From REEB481 sp964586595 (GTDB lineage: Bacteria > Bacteroidota > Bacteroidia > NS11-12g > UBA955), in the NCBI GenBank assembly GCA_964586595.1, contig CAZPHB010000012.1:19915-83914 (forward strand): a DNA stretch of 64,000 nt, in the 5' to 3' direction. The notes beneath the pieces are model-generated. The model worked only from the letters and a program-made list of their open reading frames with translations. It did no database searches and was not told where the DNA came from. This document shows positions 53,877-63,448 of this stretch, one piece after another; position 1 is the first letter of the stretch, and each line of letters begins with the position of its first letter. The translations under genes were made by a program, and so were the position numbers.

Positions 53877-55523
53877 TCAGGGCTTGCCGGTTTCGATGAA
53901 CTGCACCTGTACCCTGCGGTTGCGGCGGCGCTGTTCCGGAGTATCATTCGGTGCAATCGGCTCCACACTGCCGCGCCCCTGTGCTTCCATGCGTGAAGCC
54001 TGCACACCGGCCGTTTCCAGATAGTGCAGCACCGCCTCGGCCCTTTGCAATGACAACTGACGATTCTTTTCTTCGTTGCCCGTAGAATCTGTATGTCCGC
54101 TGATGCGCAGGTTCAGATTGGGGTGCGTGTTCATCCAGGCCGCCAGGTCGTCCAGCTGTTCCAGTTTACCGGCTTCCAACGCAGCGCTGTTGCTAGGGAA
54201 GAATACCTCTTCTAAAATATAAGATTGTTCCTGCGTTCCGGTATCCGGAGGCAAGGTTACAGCAGGCGGAATTTGCCAGGTATTCGATGCACAGGTGCCA
54301 TTTCGGGCTGGCCAGACGGCCACATCGTCAATGAAGTAATACGCCTCTTTTTGTCCTTTGCTGTTCACCCGCGCCACGTGGATGCTGTCCAGTGGACGAA
54401 ATCCGCCGATGTTGAAATAGCCTTCCCCGCCGGTAGCCTTGTATGCGCCGCTTAACTGCATCCACTGTTCGCGGTAAAACAACACCTGCCCGGCGCGATT
54501 CACCAGATTGGGTTGTAGGCCGGATGCTTCAAAACGGTAAAAATTCAGCGGTGTACTGCTGAAGCTGAATCCTACGGCATCGGCGGCAAATGCGCTTTTT
54601 CTGCTGAGGATGAAGTGCACCTTCACACAATAAATACTGTCGGCCTGCAAAGGAGATTTGAGCGCTCCGCTCAGGTATTCAATATGCGCGCCGGAACGGG
54701 AATAAATACGGATGCCCAGGCTCGCGGTCCCGCTGCGGTGGCGGGCTTTCTTCCCGCGGTAAAAATCAGGCGTTCCTGAAGCTGCCACCCAGTGATGTAC
54801 CATCGTATCGTCAAAACTGGTATAGGTCAGCTCCGGCCATTGTTCGCGGGTATGTTCAAAGGAAGGATTGTGGACGAGGTTTAATGTTTCCGGCAGGTTC
54901 CAGTTGCTGTCGGCCAGAATATCCGGATTGTGGAACGGCGCATCGCTGATGCCCAGGAAGGCTTCATCGCCCTGTTCCTGTTGTCCGGGCTTGCTGAGCG
55001 TGGTACGCATACTCAGTATGCCTCCATATTGCAGATAGGTTCGGTAGGGTGTTCCGTTGCGGCTGATGCTGATCTGGAAACTGTCCTTGCCGGTTCGTGT
55101 GATGTCCCAGCGCTCGCCTTCCCAAGAAAATACACCTTCTTGCACATAGGCTGAATATGTTTGGGTGCCGGCTTCAGCACCGCGTTTTTGGTAGCGCTCC
55201 GTTTTCAACAGCACACCTGTGCTGTCGTACCAGTTCCAGGTGCCTGCCGGGCGATTGTTTCCGTCCTTTTTTCGCTGGTAGCTTACTTCCTGCGCTTTAT
55301 TTCCGTTTTGATAATAGAACATCCACTTGCCCCTTTTGTAGCGTTCGGCGACAGGCTTCTTGCCGGGTTCTTTCTTATATCCAATGGAGGAAGAATAGTT
55401 GCCTGCGCTTTTCAGGGTTCCGTCGGGCCAGTAGCTGCGCGGAGGTAATTTCTGCGCACATGCACTTGTGCATAGCAACATCAAAAGGACACCAAGGCGC
55501 GGCATGGCGGTAAAACGCAGCAT
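53877..55523 (-). CDS. OmpA-domain envelope protein with MORN-like N-terminus and jelly-roll-like middle
   Basis: This 548-residue protein has an N-terminal export signal. The ATG at 55505 (MPRLGVLLMLLCTSACAQ) gives a possible lipobox ending at Cys; the upstream ATG at 55523 adds six residues. Residues about 25-105 contain MORN/YwqK-like repeats (YWPDGTLKSAGNY, RGKWMFYYQNGNKAQEVSY, GTWNWYDSTGVLL). The middle (about 205-410) has the NLVHNPSFE start and YYFIDDVAVW end of a carbohydrate-binding-type jelly roll. The C-terminal OmpA domain has the peptidoglycan-contact residues in ISGHTDSTGNEEKNRQLSLQRAEAV (Asp and Arg), so it should tie the outer membrane to the cell wall. It lies 15 nt after porZ, probably the same operon. 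Confidence 0.87.
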   Translation of the reverse strand: MLRFTAMPRLGVLLMLLCTSACAQKLPPRSYWPDGTLKSAGNYSSSIGYKKEPGKKPVAERYKRGKWMFYYQNGNKAQEVSYQRKKDGNNRPAGTWNWYDSTGVLLKTERYQKRGAEAGTQTYSAYVQEGVFSWEGERWDITRTGKDSFQISISRNGTPYRTYLQYGGILSMRTTLSKPGQQEQGDEAFLGISDAPFHNPDILADSNWNLPETLNLVHNPSFEHTREQWPELTYTSFDDTMVHHWVAASGTPDFYRGKKARHRSGTASLGIRIYSRSGAHIEYLSGALKSPLQADSIYCVKVHFILSRKSAFAADAVGFSFSSTPLNFYRFEASGLQPNLVNRAGQVLFYREQWMQLSGAYKATGGEGYFNIGGFRPLDSIHVARVNSKGQKEAYYFIDDVAVWPARNGTCASNTWQIPPAVTLPPDTGTQEQSYILEEVFFPSNSAALEAGKLEQLDDLAAWMNTHPNLNLRISGHTDSTGNEEKNRQLSLQRAEAVLHYLETAGVQASRMEAQGRGSVEPIAPNDTPEQRRRNRRVQVQFIETGKP

Positions 55524-55538
55524 TATAGCCGTAATTGC

Positions 55539-57815
55539 TCAGCGGATGAACACCAGCTTGCTCATGTAGCTGTCGCTGCCGTCGCGGTTGATGCTGAAGA
55601 TCAGGTAGATGCCGCTGGCGGGTTTGTCGCCGTTCAGCTTGCGGCAATTCCAGGTGGCGGTGCCGCCGTTGGCGCGGGTTTCATACACCACATTCCCGTT
55701 GATGTCGGTGATTTTTACTTCTGCGTCGCTGGGCAGGCCCTGAATCACCACACTGCCTTCGTAGCCAGGCCGAACGGGGTTCGGGAATACCTTCACGGTT
55801 CCGTGCACATCCTTCGCCGGAGTTGCGTCGCCACGCCAGGAGCTGATGCCTTCGCTGCTGCCGAAAAACACTTCCCCGGTTTCTTCCATGATGCCGATGC
55901 TTTGGATTTCGTTGGACAACAAAGGGCTGTTTTCTTTGGTGAAGTGCCGCAAAACCTTGAGGCCGTTTTCTGCCACCAGATACGCGCCGTTGTTGGTGCC
56001 AACCCATTTCCGTCCGCCGCCATCCACGGTGATGCAGTTGATGACCTGTGTGCCGAGCAGGTAGCCGGTGGTTCCGCCTTCCACGATTACAAATCGTTCG
56101 GCGTTCAGGGCTTTATTGTTGGGGAACACCTGGTCGGGGCGCGTAAACACGGCAAGTCCCTGGTCGGTGCCCACCCAGATGTATCCGTAGCGGTCGGTGG
56201 CGATGCAGCTCACCTCGCTGCTGGGCAAACCTCCGTTGTCGGCCTGATTGTTCAGGAAACGCTGTCGGTCATCGGCCAGTAAATCCGGAGTTCCATTGTC
56301 GTCATACACCATCAGGCCCACAGGGCCGTTAGGACCGGTGCTGGAATTGTTGTACGCCAGCATCCACTTTTGTCCGTAGTCGTCAACCACCAGCTGTCCC
56401 ACATTGTTGTTCAGCAGGCTGTAGCTTTTCCAGCCTCCGGTTTTCATGAGCACATTCAGGCCAGTAGCACTGCCAAAGTTGCTTACCCAAAGGTTGCCGT
56501 TTTGGTCTGAAGCCATTCCGGTAACACGGGTCCAGATGGTATTGGCAAACTTGCGCAGGTTGCTGTTGCTGCTGTCGATGCGCAGGCGTGGTTCCGTTCC
56601 GCTGAAAAACACCATTCCGAAGGAGTGTGTGCCCAGAAACACACGTTTCGTTTCAGGTTCGGCATAGGCTACCGTCCAGTCGTACAGGCCGTCGGTGATG
56701 GGATTGGGCCCGCGGTTGATCCAGCGGTTTTCATGAAATATGGCGTAGCCGTTGTTGTTGAAGGCGTTGCCGTATGTGCTTGAGGTTCCGCCGCCGGTGA
56801 CATAAAGCGTGCGTCCCACGGAAGCCATCTGGTATGATTGCTTGAAGGCAGGCCCGTTGGGGAAGAAGCTCACTTCGTTGCCATTGATTTTCTTAATCAA
56901 TCCGTAGGTATTCAGCACAAACCACACAAATCCTTCGCGGTCCACAATCCCGCGGTTGATCAGGTTTACGGGAATGATGCTTTGGGCGGTGCCGTCGTCA
57001 CTGATGATTCTTCCTTCTGCAAACACATAAAGCTTTCCGTAGTACACGCCTATGTTGGCAATGGTATCCTGCCTGCCGTCGTAGTAATCTGACCAGGAAC
57101 CCTGCCCGTATTTCTGCACCACCTTGTTCAGGTCGCACACCAGGGCATTGTTCCAGTTCACCATGTTCTTGCAGACCACGCCGCTGCGCAGTTGTTTCCA
57201 GTTGTTGTAATCGCTCAGGTTGCGTGAGCCGTCGTAGGGTGCATAGAGGATGGCACCGGATACCGCTGCATAGAGCGTGTCGTTGACCACTGCCGTTGCG
57301 GCTACAGCCACGGTGCTTCCACCCGGACCGATGCTGGTATAGGAATCGGTGAATATTTCCCGTTGAAGATCGAGGATTAAGATGCCCAGGCCTGTTGAAA
57401 TGATGGCCTCATTGCCTCTGAAGTGCACGTGGCGTATGGCTTTATCGCCCTGCAGTGAGGAGTTCAGCACATCGGGCAGATTGATGATTCGGTTGTCGTT
57501 TTTAATCAGGTCGATGTTCCCGTTGCGGTAACCGATGAGCACCACGTTGGCATCAGGCTGGTAATCCATGAAGGCAATGCCTACATCGCTGAACCCATCC
57601 ACTGCAGAGAGGCGGCGTATTTCACCGTCGGCTTTGCCTACGCTGAACAAACCGTTTTCGCTGGCTGCAAGGATACGCTCAGGCGTTTCAGCCAGGTGCT
57701 TGCAATCGGCGTAGGGAACATGAACACGCCAGGAGCCGAAGGGAATATCGGCATCGCCCTGAGCCAGAAGCACGCCGGCCTGTATGAGACCTAAAGTCAA
57801 CCACAAATACCTCAT
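55539..57815 (-). CDS. porZ: PorZ-like T9SS beta-propeller protein with type A sorting domain
   Basis: This 758-residue protein matches PorZ, a surface component of the T9SS attachment complex. The ATG at 57815 gives a signal peptide (MRYLWLTLGLIQAGVLLAQ); in-frame codons further upstream are less likely. The characteristic opening IPFGSWRVHVPYADCKHLAE is followed by ILAASENGLFSV, GFSDVGIAFMDYQ and YRNGNIDLIKNDNRI. Two propeller domains follow with Reg_prop-type blades (YGYIWVGTDQGLAVFTRPD, GGRKWVGTNNGAYLV). The last 80 residues form a type A C-terminal domain (VKVFPNPVRPGYEG, SGIYLIFSINRDG). It is co-oriented with the OmpA-domain gene. PorZ in Porphyromonas binds anionic lipopolysaccharide. 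Confidence 0.85.
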   Translation of the reverse strand: MRYLWLTLGLIQAGVLLAQGDADIPFGSWRVHVPYADCKHLAETPERILAASENGLFSVGKADGEIRRLSAVDGFSDVGIAFMDYQPDANVVLIGYRNGNIDLIKNDNRIINLPDVLNSSLQGDKAIRHVHFRGNEAIISTGLGILILDLQREIFTDSYTSIGPGGSTVAVAATAVVNDTLYAAVSGAILYAPYDGSRNLSDYNNWKQLRSGVVCKNMVNWNNALVCDLNKVVQKYGQGSWSDYYDGRQDTIANIGVYYGKLYVFAEGRIISDDGTAQSIIPVNLINRGIVDREGFVWFVLNTYGLIKKINGNEVSFFPNGPAFKQSYQMASVGRTLYVTGGGTSSTYGNAFNNNGYAIFHENRWINRGPNPITDGLYDWTVAYAEPETKRVFLGTHSFGMVFFSGTEPRLRIDSSNSNLRKFANTIWTRVTGMASDQNGNLWVSNFGSATGLNVLMKTGGWKSYSLLNNNVGQLVVDDYGQKWMLAYNNSSTGPNGPVGLMVYDDNGTPDLLADDRQRFLNNQADNGGLPSSEVSCIATDRYGYIWVGTDQGLAVFTRPDQVFPNNKALNAERFVIVEGGTTGYLLGTQVINCITVDGGGRKWVGTNNGAYLVAENGLKVLRHFTKENSPLLSNEIQSIGIMEETGEVFFGSSEGISSWRGDATPAKDVHGTVKVFPNPVRPGYEGSVVIQGLPSDAEVKITDINGNVVYETRANGGTATWNCRKLNGDKPASGIYLIFSINRDGSDSYMSKLVFIR

Positions 57816-57898
57816 GTTTTTGAAAAAAGATGCTGAGAAATTCATCCGCAAAATAAGGTGTATCGGGCGAATACGCTGATTTTATGCCCAAATGGAGG

Positions 57899-57906
57899 TA
57901 AGTTTG
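57899..57906 (+). promoter_or_regulatory. -7 promoter box of the RND exporter gene
   Basis: TAAGTTTG, exact match, 10 nt before the ATG at 57917. Confidence 0.5.
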
Positions 57907-57916
57907 CTGCCTTATT

Positions 57917-60277
57917 ATGTGGGACAAAATTGCAAGCGCGGTGATGCGCTACCGCATGTGGTGGCTGCTCATCATCCTCGGTCTTACAGGGTTTATGGGT
58001 TACCATGCCAGTAAAATCCAGCTGGCATACGACATGCAGAAGCTGGTTCCCAAGACCGACAAAGACTTCCAGACATACATAGGATTCAAGCAGAAGTTCG
58101 GTGAAGATGGCAACAAGCTCATCATCGGCATTCAAACCGACAATTTCTGGAAGCTTGACTACTTCAAACGCTTTTCTGCACTTTGCGACAGCCTGTCGGG
58201 CATTCCCGGTGTTTCTGATGTGATATCGCCGGCGCGTGTGGTTTCGCTGCACATTGACGACAGCCTCCAACAGTTTACCACCAAACCGCTGTTCCAGAAC
58301 AACATCCAAACGCAGGATGAATTAGATTCTCTGTACGGTGCGTTTGAACAGCTGCGCTTTTATGACCACCTGATTTTCAATAAAGACAGCAGTGTGGCTT
58401 TGTGCATCGTGAGCATTGAACAGAAGGTACTGGACAGTGAAATCCGCAACGCTTTGCTGCGCAAAGCTTTTCAATTCTGCGATAAGTTCTCGGAAGACAC
58501 CAAAACCACCATACATTACTCCGGTCTTCCTTACATACGCAATGAGTTCAGCACCAAAGTCAAGAATGAGATCACCCTGTTCACGGTAATTGCCTTTGGC
58601 ATCACGGCCTTATTGATTCTGTTGTTCTTCAGAAGTCTGACCACACTGGTAATTTCCTTGTTCTTCATTGCCGTGGGCGTGATTTGGTGTTTGGGGATTT
58701 CGCAGCTGTATGGCTTCAAAATCACCATGCTGATTGGCACCCTGCCCACCCTGCTGGTGGTGATTGGCGTTCAGAATACCATTTACCTCATCAACAAATA
58801 CCATGATGAATACCGCCGTCATGGCAACAAGATGAAGTCGCTTACGCGCATCATTTCGCGTATTGGCGTTGCCAGCTTCCTGATCAACATCACCACCGCC
58901 ATTGGATTTGGTGTGTTCTACTTCACCGAGTCTGCGGTATTGGAACAATTTGGCATCGTAGCCTTCTGGGCCATCAACGCCATTTTTGTGATTACCCTGG
59001 TGGGATTGCCCATTGCGTACAGCTTCCTTCCTGCTCCAAGCAGCAAACAAATCCAGCACCTGGAAAACCGAAACATCACCCGTTTCCTCGAATGGGTGCG
59101 TTTTATGGTCTTCCATCACAAACGCAGGATTTACTTCTGGAGCATCGCATTAACCGTTTTCGCGGGCATCTACATGTGGAGGCTGAAGCCATTGGCATTT
59201 ATGGTGGACGACATCCCGCACAACTCTAAACTGTATCAGGACCTTCAGTTCTTCCAAAAGCATTTCAAAGGCGTGATGCCCTTCGAAATTGTGGTGGAAT
59301 GCACCGAAGAAAATGGCGCCAAGAACTACGCCACCCTGAACAAAATATACGCCCTCCAGAAAAAGCTCGAGAAGTTCCCTGAGTTGAGCAAACCCATTTC
59401 GCTGGTAGAAATGGTGCGCTTTGCCAACCAAACCATCCACGACGGCGAACCAAAACACTACAGGCTGCCGCCCTCCACAGAGTTGGGACAAATTGCCATG
59501 TACATGCCCGAACCTTCGGCAGGCCGCAAAAACCTGATGGCAGGACTGGTAGATAAAGATTATCGGGAATTGCGGGTGAGTTATCAAATGGCTGATGTAG
59601 GCAGCGTGCGCATGAAGGAAATCACCGACGAGGTGCACCACATCATTGACGAAATGTTCCCAAAAGAACAATTTGATGTACACATCACCGGAACCTCAGC
59701 CATCTTCCTGAAAGGAAATACATACCTCTACGACTCTCTGCTCAGTTCCACATTCTGGGCGCTGATCATGATTGCCTTTACCATGGGATTGCTGTTCCCC
59801 TCTTTGAAGATGATCATCATTTCCCTGATACCGAACTGCATCCCGTTGATCATCACTGCAGGTATTATGGGCTATTTCCAAATTCCGCTGAAGCCCAGCA
59901 CCATCCTGGTATTTTCCATCTCGTTCGGGATTGCTGTAGATGCCACCATCCACTTCGTAACCACCTTCCGGCGAGAACTGAAACACAGCGACAAGAGCCT
60001 GCGCGAAACCCTCAGCCACGTAATCATGGAAGTGGGGCACAGCATGATTTACACCAATATTGCGCTGTTTTCCGGCTTCATGATTTTTGTGTTCAGCGAT
60101 TTCCAGGGAACCAAGGCTTTGGGCTGGCTGACCGGTACTACGCTGCTGGTGGGCATGTTCGCCAACCTGTTCCTGCTGCCCGCACTCATCCTCAGCTTTG
60201 AAAAGGGACTGAATCCAAAGGAAGAACTCAGCGAATCTGTCATCGACCTTCCGGAAGAAGAAGAAGACGAAGCGTAA
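57917..60277 (+). CDS. RND-superfamily (MMPL/HAE2-like) exporter
   Basis: This 786-residue inner-membrane protein has the duplicated RND plan: helix 1, a large periplasmic loop (about 40-205), five helices (about 215-365), then a second loop (about 430-600) and five more helices. It keeps hydrophobic sterol-sensing-domain-like segments (GTLPTLLVVIGVQNTIYLINKYHDEY and STILVFSISFGIAVDATIHF). The central D-A-T and N-T-I-Y residues sit where proton-relay residues lie in MMPL proteins. Such proteins export lipids, hopanoids or pigments. The acidic C-terminus (PEEEEDEA) is cytosolic. No membrane-fusion or outer-membrane partner is adjacent, so the substrate is unknown. Confidence 0.85.
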   Translation: MWDKIASAVMRYRMWWLLIILGLTGFMGYHASKIQLAYDMQKLVPKTDKDFQTYIGFKQKFGEDGNKLIIGIQTDNFWKLDYFKRFSALCDSLSGIPGVSDVISPARVVSLHIDDSLQQFTTKPLFQNNIQTQDELDSLYGAFEQLRFYDHLIFNKDSSVALCIVSIEQKVLDSEIRNALLRKAFQFCDKFSEDTKTTIHYSGLPYIRNEFSTKVKNEITLFTVIAFGITALLILLFFRSLTTLVISLFFIAVGVIWCLGISQLYGFKITMLIGTLPTLLVVIGVQNTIYLINKYHDEYRRHGNKMKSLTRIISRIGVASFLINITTAIGFGVFYFTESAVLEQFGIVAFWAINAIFVITLVGLPIAYSFLPAPSSKQIQHLENRNITRFLEWVRFMVFHHKRRIYFWSIALTVFAGIYMWRLKPLAFMVDDIPHNSKLYQDLQFFQKHFKGVMPFEIVVECTEENGAKNYATLNKIYALQKKLEKFPELSKPISLVEMVRFANQTIHDGEPKHYRLPPSTELGQIAMYMPEPSAGRKNLMAGLVDKDYRELRVSYQMADVGSVRMKEITDEVHHIIDEMFPKEQFDVHITGTSAIFLKGNTYLYDSLLSSTFWALIMIAFTMGLLFPSLKMIIISLIPNCIPLIITAGIMGYFQIPLKPSTILVFSISFGIAVDATIHFVTTFRRELKHSDKSLRETLSHVIMEVGHSMIYTNIALFSGFMIFVFSDFQGTKALGWLTGTTLLVGMFANLFLLPALILSFEKGLNPKEELSESVIDLPEEEEDEA

Positions 60278-60278
60278 G

Positions 60279-60418
60279 CCTGTCTAAGGGCAATTCCGTG
60301 TATGATGGTGGGGTTCGGCTCCCTCGCATCTCTACGCTTCGCTCCGATTGCGGGGCAAGCTGCTCACCCTCCGGCCACTTCCCAAGCTGTCACCCTGAGC
60401 CTGTCGAAGGGCGATTCC
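60279..60418. repeat. Two related copies of a dispersed intergenic repeat
   Basis: A 19-bp core occurs at 60279-60297 and 60400-60418 with two mismatches (CCTGTCGAAGGGCGATTCC form). The second copy extends left as GTCACCCTGAGCCTGTCGAAGGG (from 60389). That copy runs into the end of the APC permease gene and encodes its last residues. A truncated copy recurs at the window end. Confidence 0.75.
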
Positions 60419-61763
60419 TGGTAATCATCCAATACACCGGTACGCCAGCCAGCACAATCATCAAGCCGCGCAGGGTATAAGTGGTTTTGAACACAAGCAA
60501 ATCTAGGCATATGGCTCCGGCCAGCAAAATGTACAAGGCTGGCACCAAAGGATATCCGAAAGCCTTATACGGCCTTGGTGTTTCGGGTTCCAGCCTGCGC
60601 AGGCGGAAAATGCCCGCCACGGTGATGATGTAAAACACCAAACTGGCGAAGGTGCAATATTCCAGCAGGTTGTTGTACGATCCGCTCAGACAAAGCAAAG
60701 ATGCCCATACCGCCTGTGCCCAAAGCGCATTGGCAGGAACTGCATGGCGGTTGAGTTTCTTGGCGCTTTTGAAGAACAAACCATCTTCGGCCATTGCCTC
60801 ATACAAACGAGCGCCCGCCAGAATCAACCCGTTGTTGCAGCCGAAAGTGCTCACCATGATCAATACCGCCATGAGCACAACGCCGGAACTACCCAAAATC
60901 ACCTCAGCAGCAGCAGCGCCCACACGGTCGCTGGCCGGATGGCTGATGCTCATCCCGCCCAAATCGCTGGCCTGCAAAGGCAACAAGGCCAGATAAGCCA
61001 CGTTTGCCAGAATGTACACCAAGGTTACCAGCAAAGTGCCCAGGAACAGGCTGCGCGGAATGTTGCGTGAAGGATCCTTGATTTCTCCGGCAATGAAGGT
61101 CACGTTGTTCCAGGCATCACTGCTGAACAAAGAACCAATCAGGGCCGTTCCAAATGCCGTGATGGCCGCCCAGGAGCCCAGTGCGCCCCAGTTGATGCCG
61201 TCTTTGGGGCTGCTGAATGCCTGAAAACCCAGTTTCCAGTTTTCCGCCCAGATGTTTCCCTTGAATACCCAATAAATCCCTGCGGCGATCAATCCAAACA
61301 GGGCTAACAGTTTGGCGGTGGTAAACACCCGCTGGATCCATTTGCCCTCCTCAATGCCCAATGTGTTCAGCCAGGTGAGCAACAGGATGGAGCCAATGGC
61401 CACGCCCTGCAAGGCGCTGATCTTAAATCCGGCCAGTTCCAGCAAGAATACATCGCCGCTCAGACCGGGCAGCAACACGCTGGTATAGTTGGCGAAGGCC
61501 ATGGCCACGGCGGCAATTACGCCCGACTGGATGACGGTAAACACACTCCAGCCATACACAAAGGAAGTCATGGCACCAAAGGCCCGCCGGATATACACGT
61601 ATTGTCCGCCGGCTTTGGGCATCATGCCCGCCAGCTCGCCGTAGCTGAGTGCCGCAGTAAGGGTAATCAGTCCGGTAACAAACCACGCAAGGAGCAGCAA
61701 ACCGGGCGAGCCCAGTTGCCGGCTCATGTCGCTGCTTACCAGAAAGATGCCGCTGCCGATCAT
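60390..61763 (-). CDS. APC superfamily amino acid permease, both ends atypical
   Basis: This protein of 457 residues (from the ATG at 61763) has the APC fold with about eleven remaining helices. The helix 1 motif GSMIGSGIFLV places it with basic or neutral amino acid exchangers (LAT/Steelin group). The family-typical sequence KPSRSLGLADATLIVSGS is encoded in frame just upstream (61764-61835) but contains no ATG, GTG or TTG, so either helix 1 is truncated or an unusual start (CTG or ATT) is used. At the other end the final residues RPSTGSG are encoded by the intergenic repeat that supplies the stop codon. It follows a second permease gene directly. Amino acid specificity is unknown. Confidence 0.82.
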   Translation of the reverse strand: MIGSGIFLVSSDMSRQLGSPGLLLLAWFVTGLITLTAALSYGELAGMMPKAGGQYVYIRRAFGAMTSFVYGWSVFTVIQSGVIAAVAMAFANYTSVLLPGLSGDVFLLELAGFKISALQGVAIGSILLLTWLNTLGIEEGKWIQRVFTTAKLLALFGLIAAGIYWVFKGNIWAENWKLGFQAFSSPKDGINWGALGSWAAITAFGTALIGSLFSSDAWNNVTFIAGEIKDPSRNIPRSLFLGTLLVTLVYILANVAYLALLPLQASDLGGMSISHPASDRVGAAAAEVILGSSGVVLMAVLIMVSTFGCNNGLILAGARLYEAMAEDGLFFKSAKKLNRHAVPANALWAQAVWASLLCLSGSYNNLLEYCTFASLVFYIITVAGIFRLRRLEPETPRPYKAFGYPLVPALYILLAGAICLDLLVFKTTYTLRGLMIVLAGVPVYWMITRNRPSTGSG

Positions 61764-61830
61764 GCTCCCCGAAACAATCAGGGTGGCATCGGCAAGTCCG
61801 AGGGAACGAGAAGGTTTCAGAACGAAGGGC

Positions 61831-63324
61831 TTATTTCAGGTGATGCGCCCTGAGGCGGGAATGACGGATGCTGTATCCAAAGTACACCACCAGACCGACC
61901 AACAGCCATACTGCTGCCGTGGACAAGGTGAAATAGTCGAGGGAGAAGATCATCACGGTGCAAACCAAAATGCCCAGAATCGGAACCAGTGGCACCAGCG
62001 GCGTTTTGAATGGCCTGTGCAGATCCGGTTCTGTTTTGCGCATGATGAGCACGCCTGCGCTGACCAGCACAAAGGCGAACAGGGTTCCTACAGAGGTAAG
62101 GTCGCCGGCCAGACTGCCGGGAACAAAAGCAGCAAACAAGCCTACAAAAACCAGCAGGATGAGGTTGCTCTTGTAAGGCGTATGGTATTTGGGATGCACT
62201 TCAGAAAACGCGCCGGGCAGCAATCCATCTTTGCTCATGCTGAAGAACACACGGCTTTGTCCCATCAACATCACCAGGATTACCGATGAGAAACCGGCCA
62301 GAATGGCCACGTTGATGCTGTCTCCAAGCCAGGTATAACCGGTCATGTATTGCTTCACCGCATAGGTAACAGATGCTTCCTTACCTGCAGTCATGAATTC
62401 CCTGTATGGAGCCACGCCGGTAAGCACATGCGCAAACAATACATACAACACAGTGCAGACAAGCAGTGATACCAGAATGCCGATGGGCATGTCGCGTTTG
62501 GGGTTTTTCGCTTCCTGCGCTGCCGTGCTCACCGCGTCAAATCCGATGAAGGCGAAGAACACGATGGCCGCGCCGCGCAACACACCAAGCCAGCCGTGGT
62601 GGAAGGCCGGTGCATACGAATATTCTTTCCCGTTGGGAAGCTTGAGTGGCTCGGCACCTTCGGGAATCATGTAAGGCGTGTGGTTCGCTGGATTGATGAA
62701 TTTCCAGCCAATATAGATGAAGCCCAATACGATGGCCACCTTCACAATCACCATCAGCGCGTTCACCATGGCGCTTTCGCTGGTGCCGCGAATGAGCAGC
62801 AGCGTCAGCGCGCCCAGGATGACCAGCGCAGGCAGGTTGATGATGCCATGAACCAGTTGTCCGTTGATGGTGGCCGATTCAAACGGCGAATGACACCATT
62901 CGTACGGAATTTTTCCGCCGAGCAAATTGTTCAGGTATTCACTCCAGGCAATGCTCACCGTGGCTGCGCCGAGGGCGTATTCAAGGATGAGCGCCCAGCC
63001 AATGATCCAGGCAAAAAGCTCGCCCATGGTCGCGTAGGCGTAGGTATAAGCGCTGCCGGCGATGGGCAGCATGCTGGCGAACTCTGCATAACAGAGGCCC
63101 GCGAATGCACAACCGATGGCCGCAATCAGAAAGGAGATGGTCACTGCCGAACCGGCGGCTTCACCGGCAGCAGCGGCGGTACGCACAAACAGCCCCGCGC
63201 CGATGATGGCGCCGATGCCCAGGGCGATGAGGTTCCATACCCCGAGGGTACGCTTCAGCTGACTGCCTTCACCCGCCTCGCTGTGCAGCAGGTGGATGGG
63301 TTTCCTTAAGAATAGTTTGCTCAT
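61831..63324 (-). CDS. APC superfamily cationic amino acid transporter-like permease
   Basis: This 497-residue permease has about twelve to fourteen helices. The start MSKLFLRKPIHLLHSEAGEG and first helix NLIALGIGAIIGAGLFVRT are typical of CAT-type (YfnA/RocE-like) transporters. The helix 6 region has FFAFIGFDAVSTAAQEAKNP, the consensus amphipathic amino acid-binding site. The ATG at 63324 is chosen; the longer frame upstream runs through repeat sequence. The short soluble C-terminus ends HSRLRAHHLK and its stop overlaps the coding sequence of the following permease. The substrate is probably an amino acid, not determined. Confidence 0.9.
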   Translation of the reverse strand: MSKLFLRKPIHLLHSEAGEGSQLKRTLGVWNLIALGIGAIIGAGLFVRTAAAAGEAAGSAVTISFLIAAIGCAFAGLCYAEFASMLPIAGSAYTYAYATMGELFAWIIGWALILEYALGAATVSIAWSEYLNNLLGGKIPYEWCHSPFESATINGQLVHGIINLPALVILGALTLLLIRGTSESAMVNALMVIVKVAIVLGFIYIGWKFINPANHTPYMIPEGAEPLKLPNGKEYSYAPAFHHGWLGVLRGAAIVFFAFIGFDAVSTAAQEAKNPKRDMPIGILVSLLVCTVLYVLFAHVLTGVAPYREFMTAGKEASVTYAVKQYMTGYTWLGDSINVAILAGFSSVILVMLMGQSRVFFSMSKDGLLPGAFSEVHPKYHTPYKSNLILLVFVGLFAAFVPGSLAGDLTSVGTLFAFVLVSAGVLIMRKTEPDLHRPFKTPLVPLVPILGILVCTVMIFSLDYFTLSTAAVWLLVGLVVYFGYSIRHSRLRAHHLK

Positions 63325-63373
63325 GGCGATAAGAAAGCGCAAAATGCAACATTTTCGGTAAAAATCACGCGTT

Positions 63374-63439
63374 GGTGGCTGAGGCACTCCGGTGGCTGAG
63401 GTGCTCGCTTGTCCCGAGCCCAGCCTCGGGGAAGCCACC
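63374..63439. repeat. REP-like nested inverted repeat
   Basis: GGTGGCT occurs at 63374-63380 and 63391-63397 within a 17-bp near-duplicate. The second copy pairs with AGCCACC at 63433-63439, enclosing a CCCGAG/CTCGGG hairpin (63413-63418 with 63425-63430). Confidence 0.65.
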
Positions 63440-63448
63440 AACCTGTCG

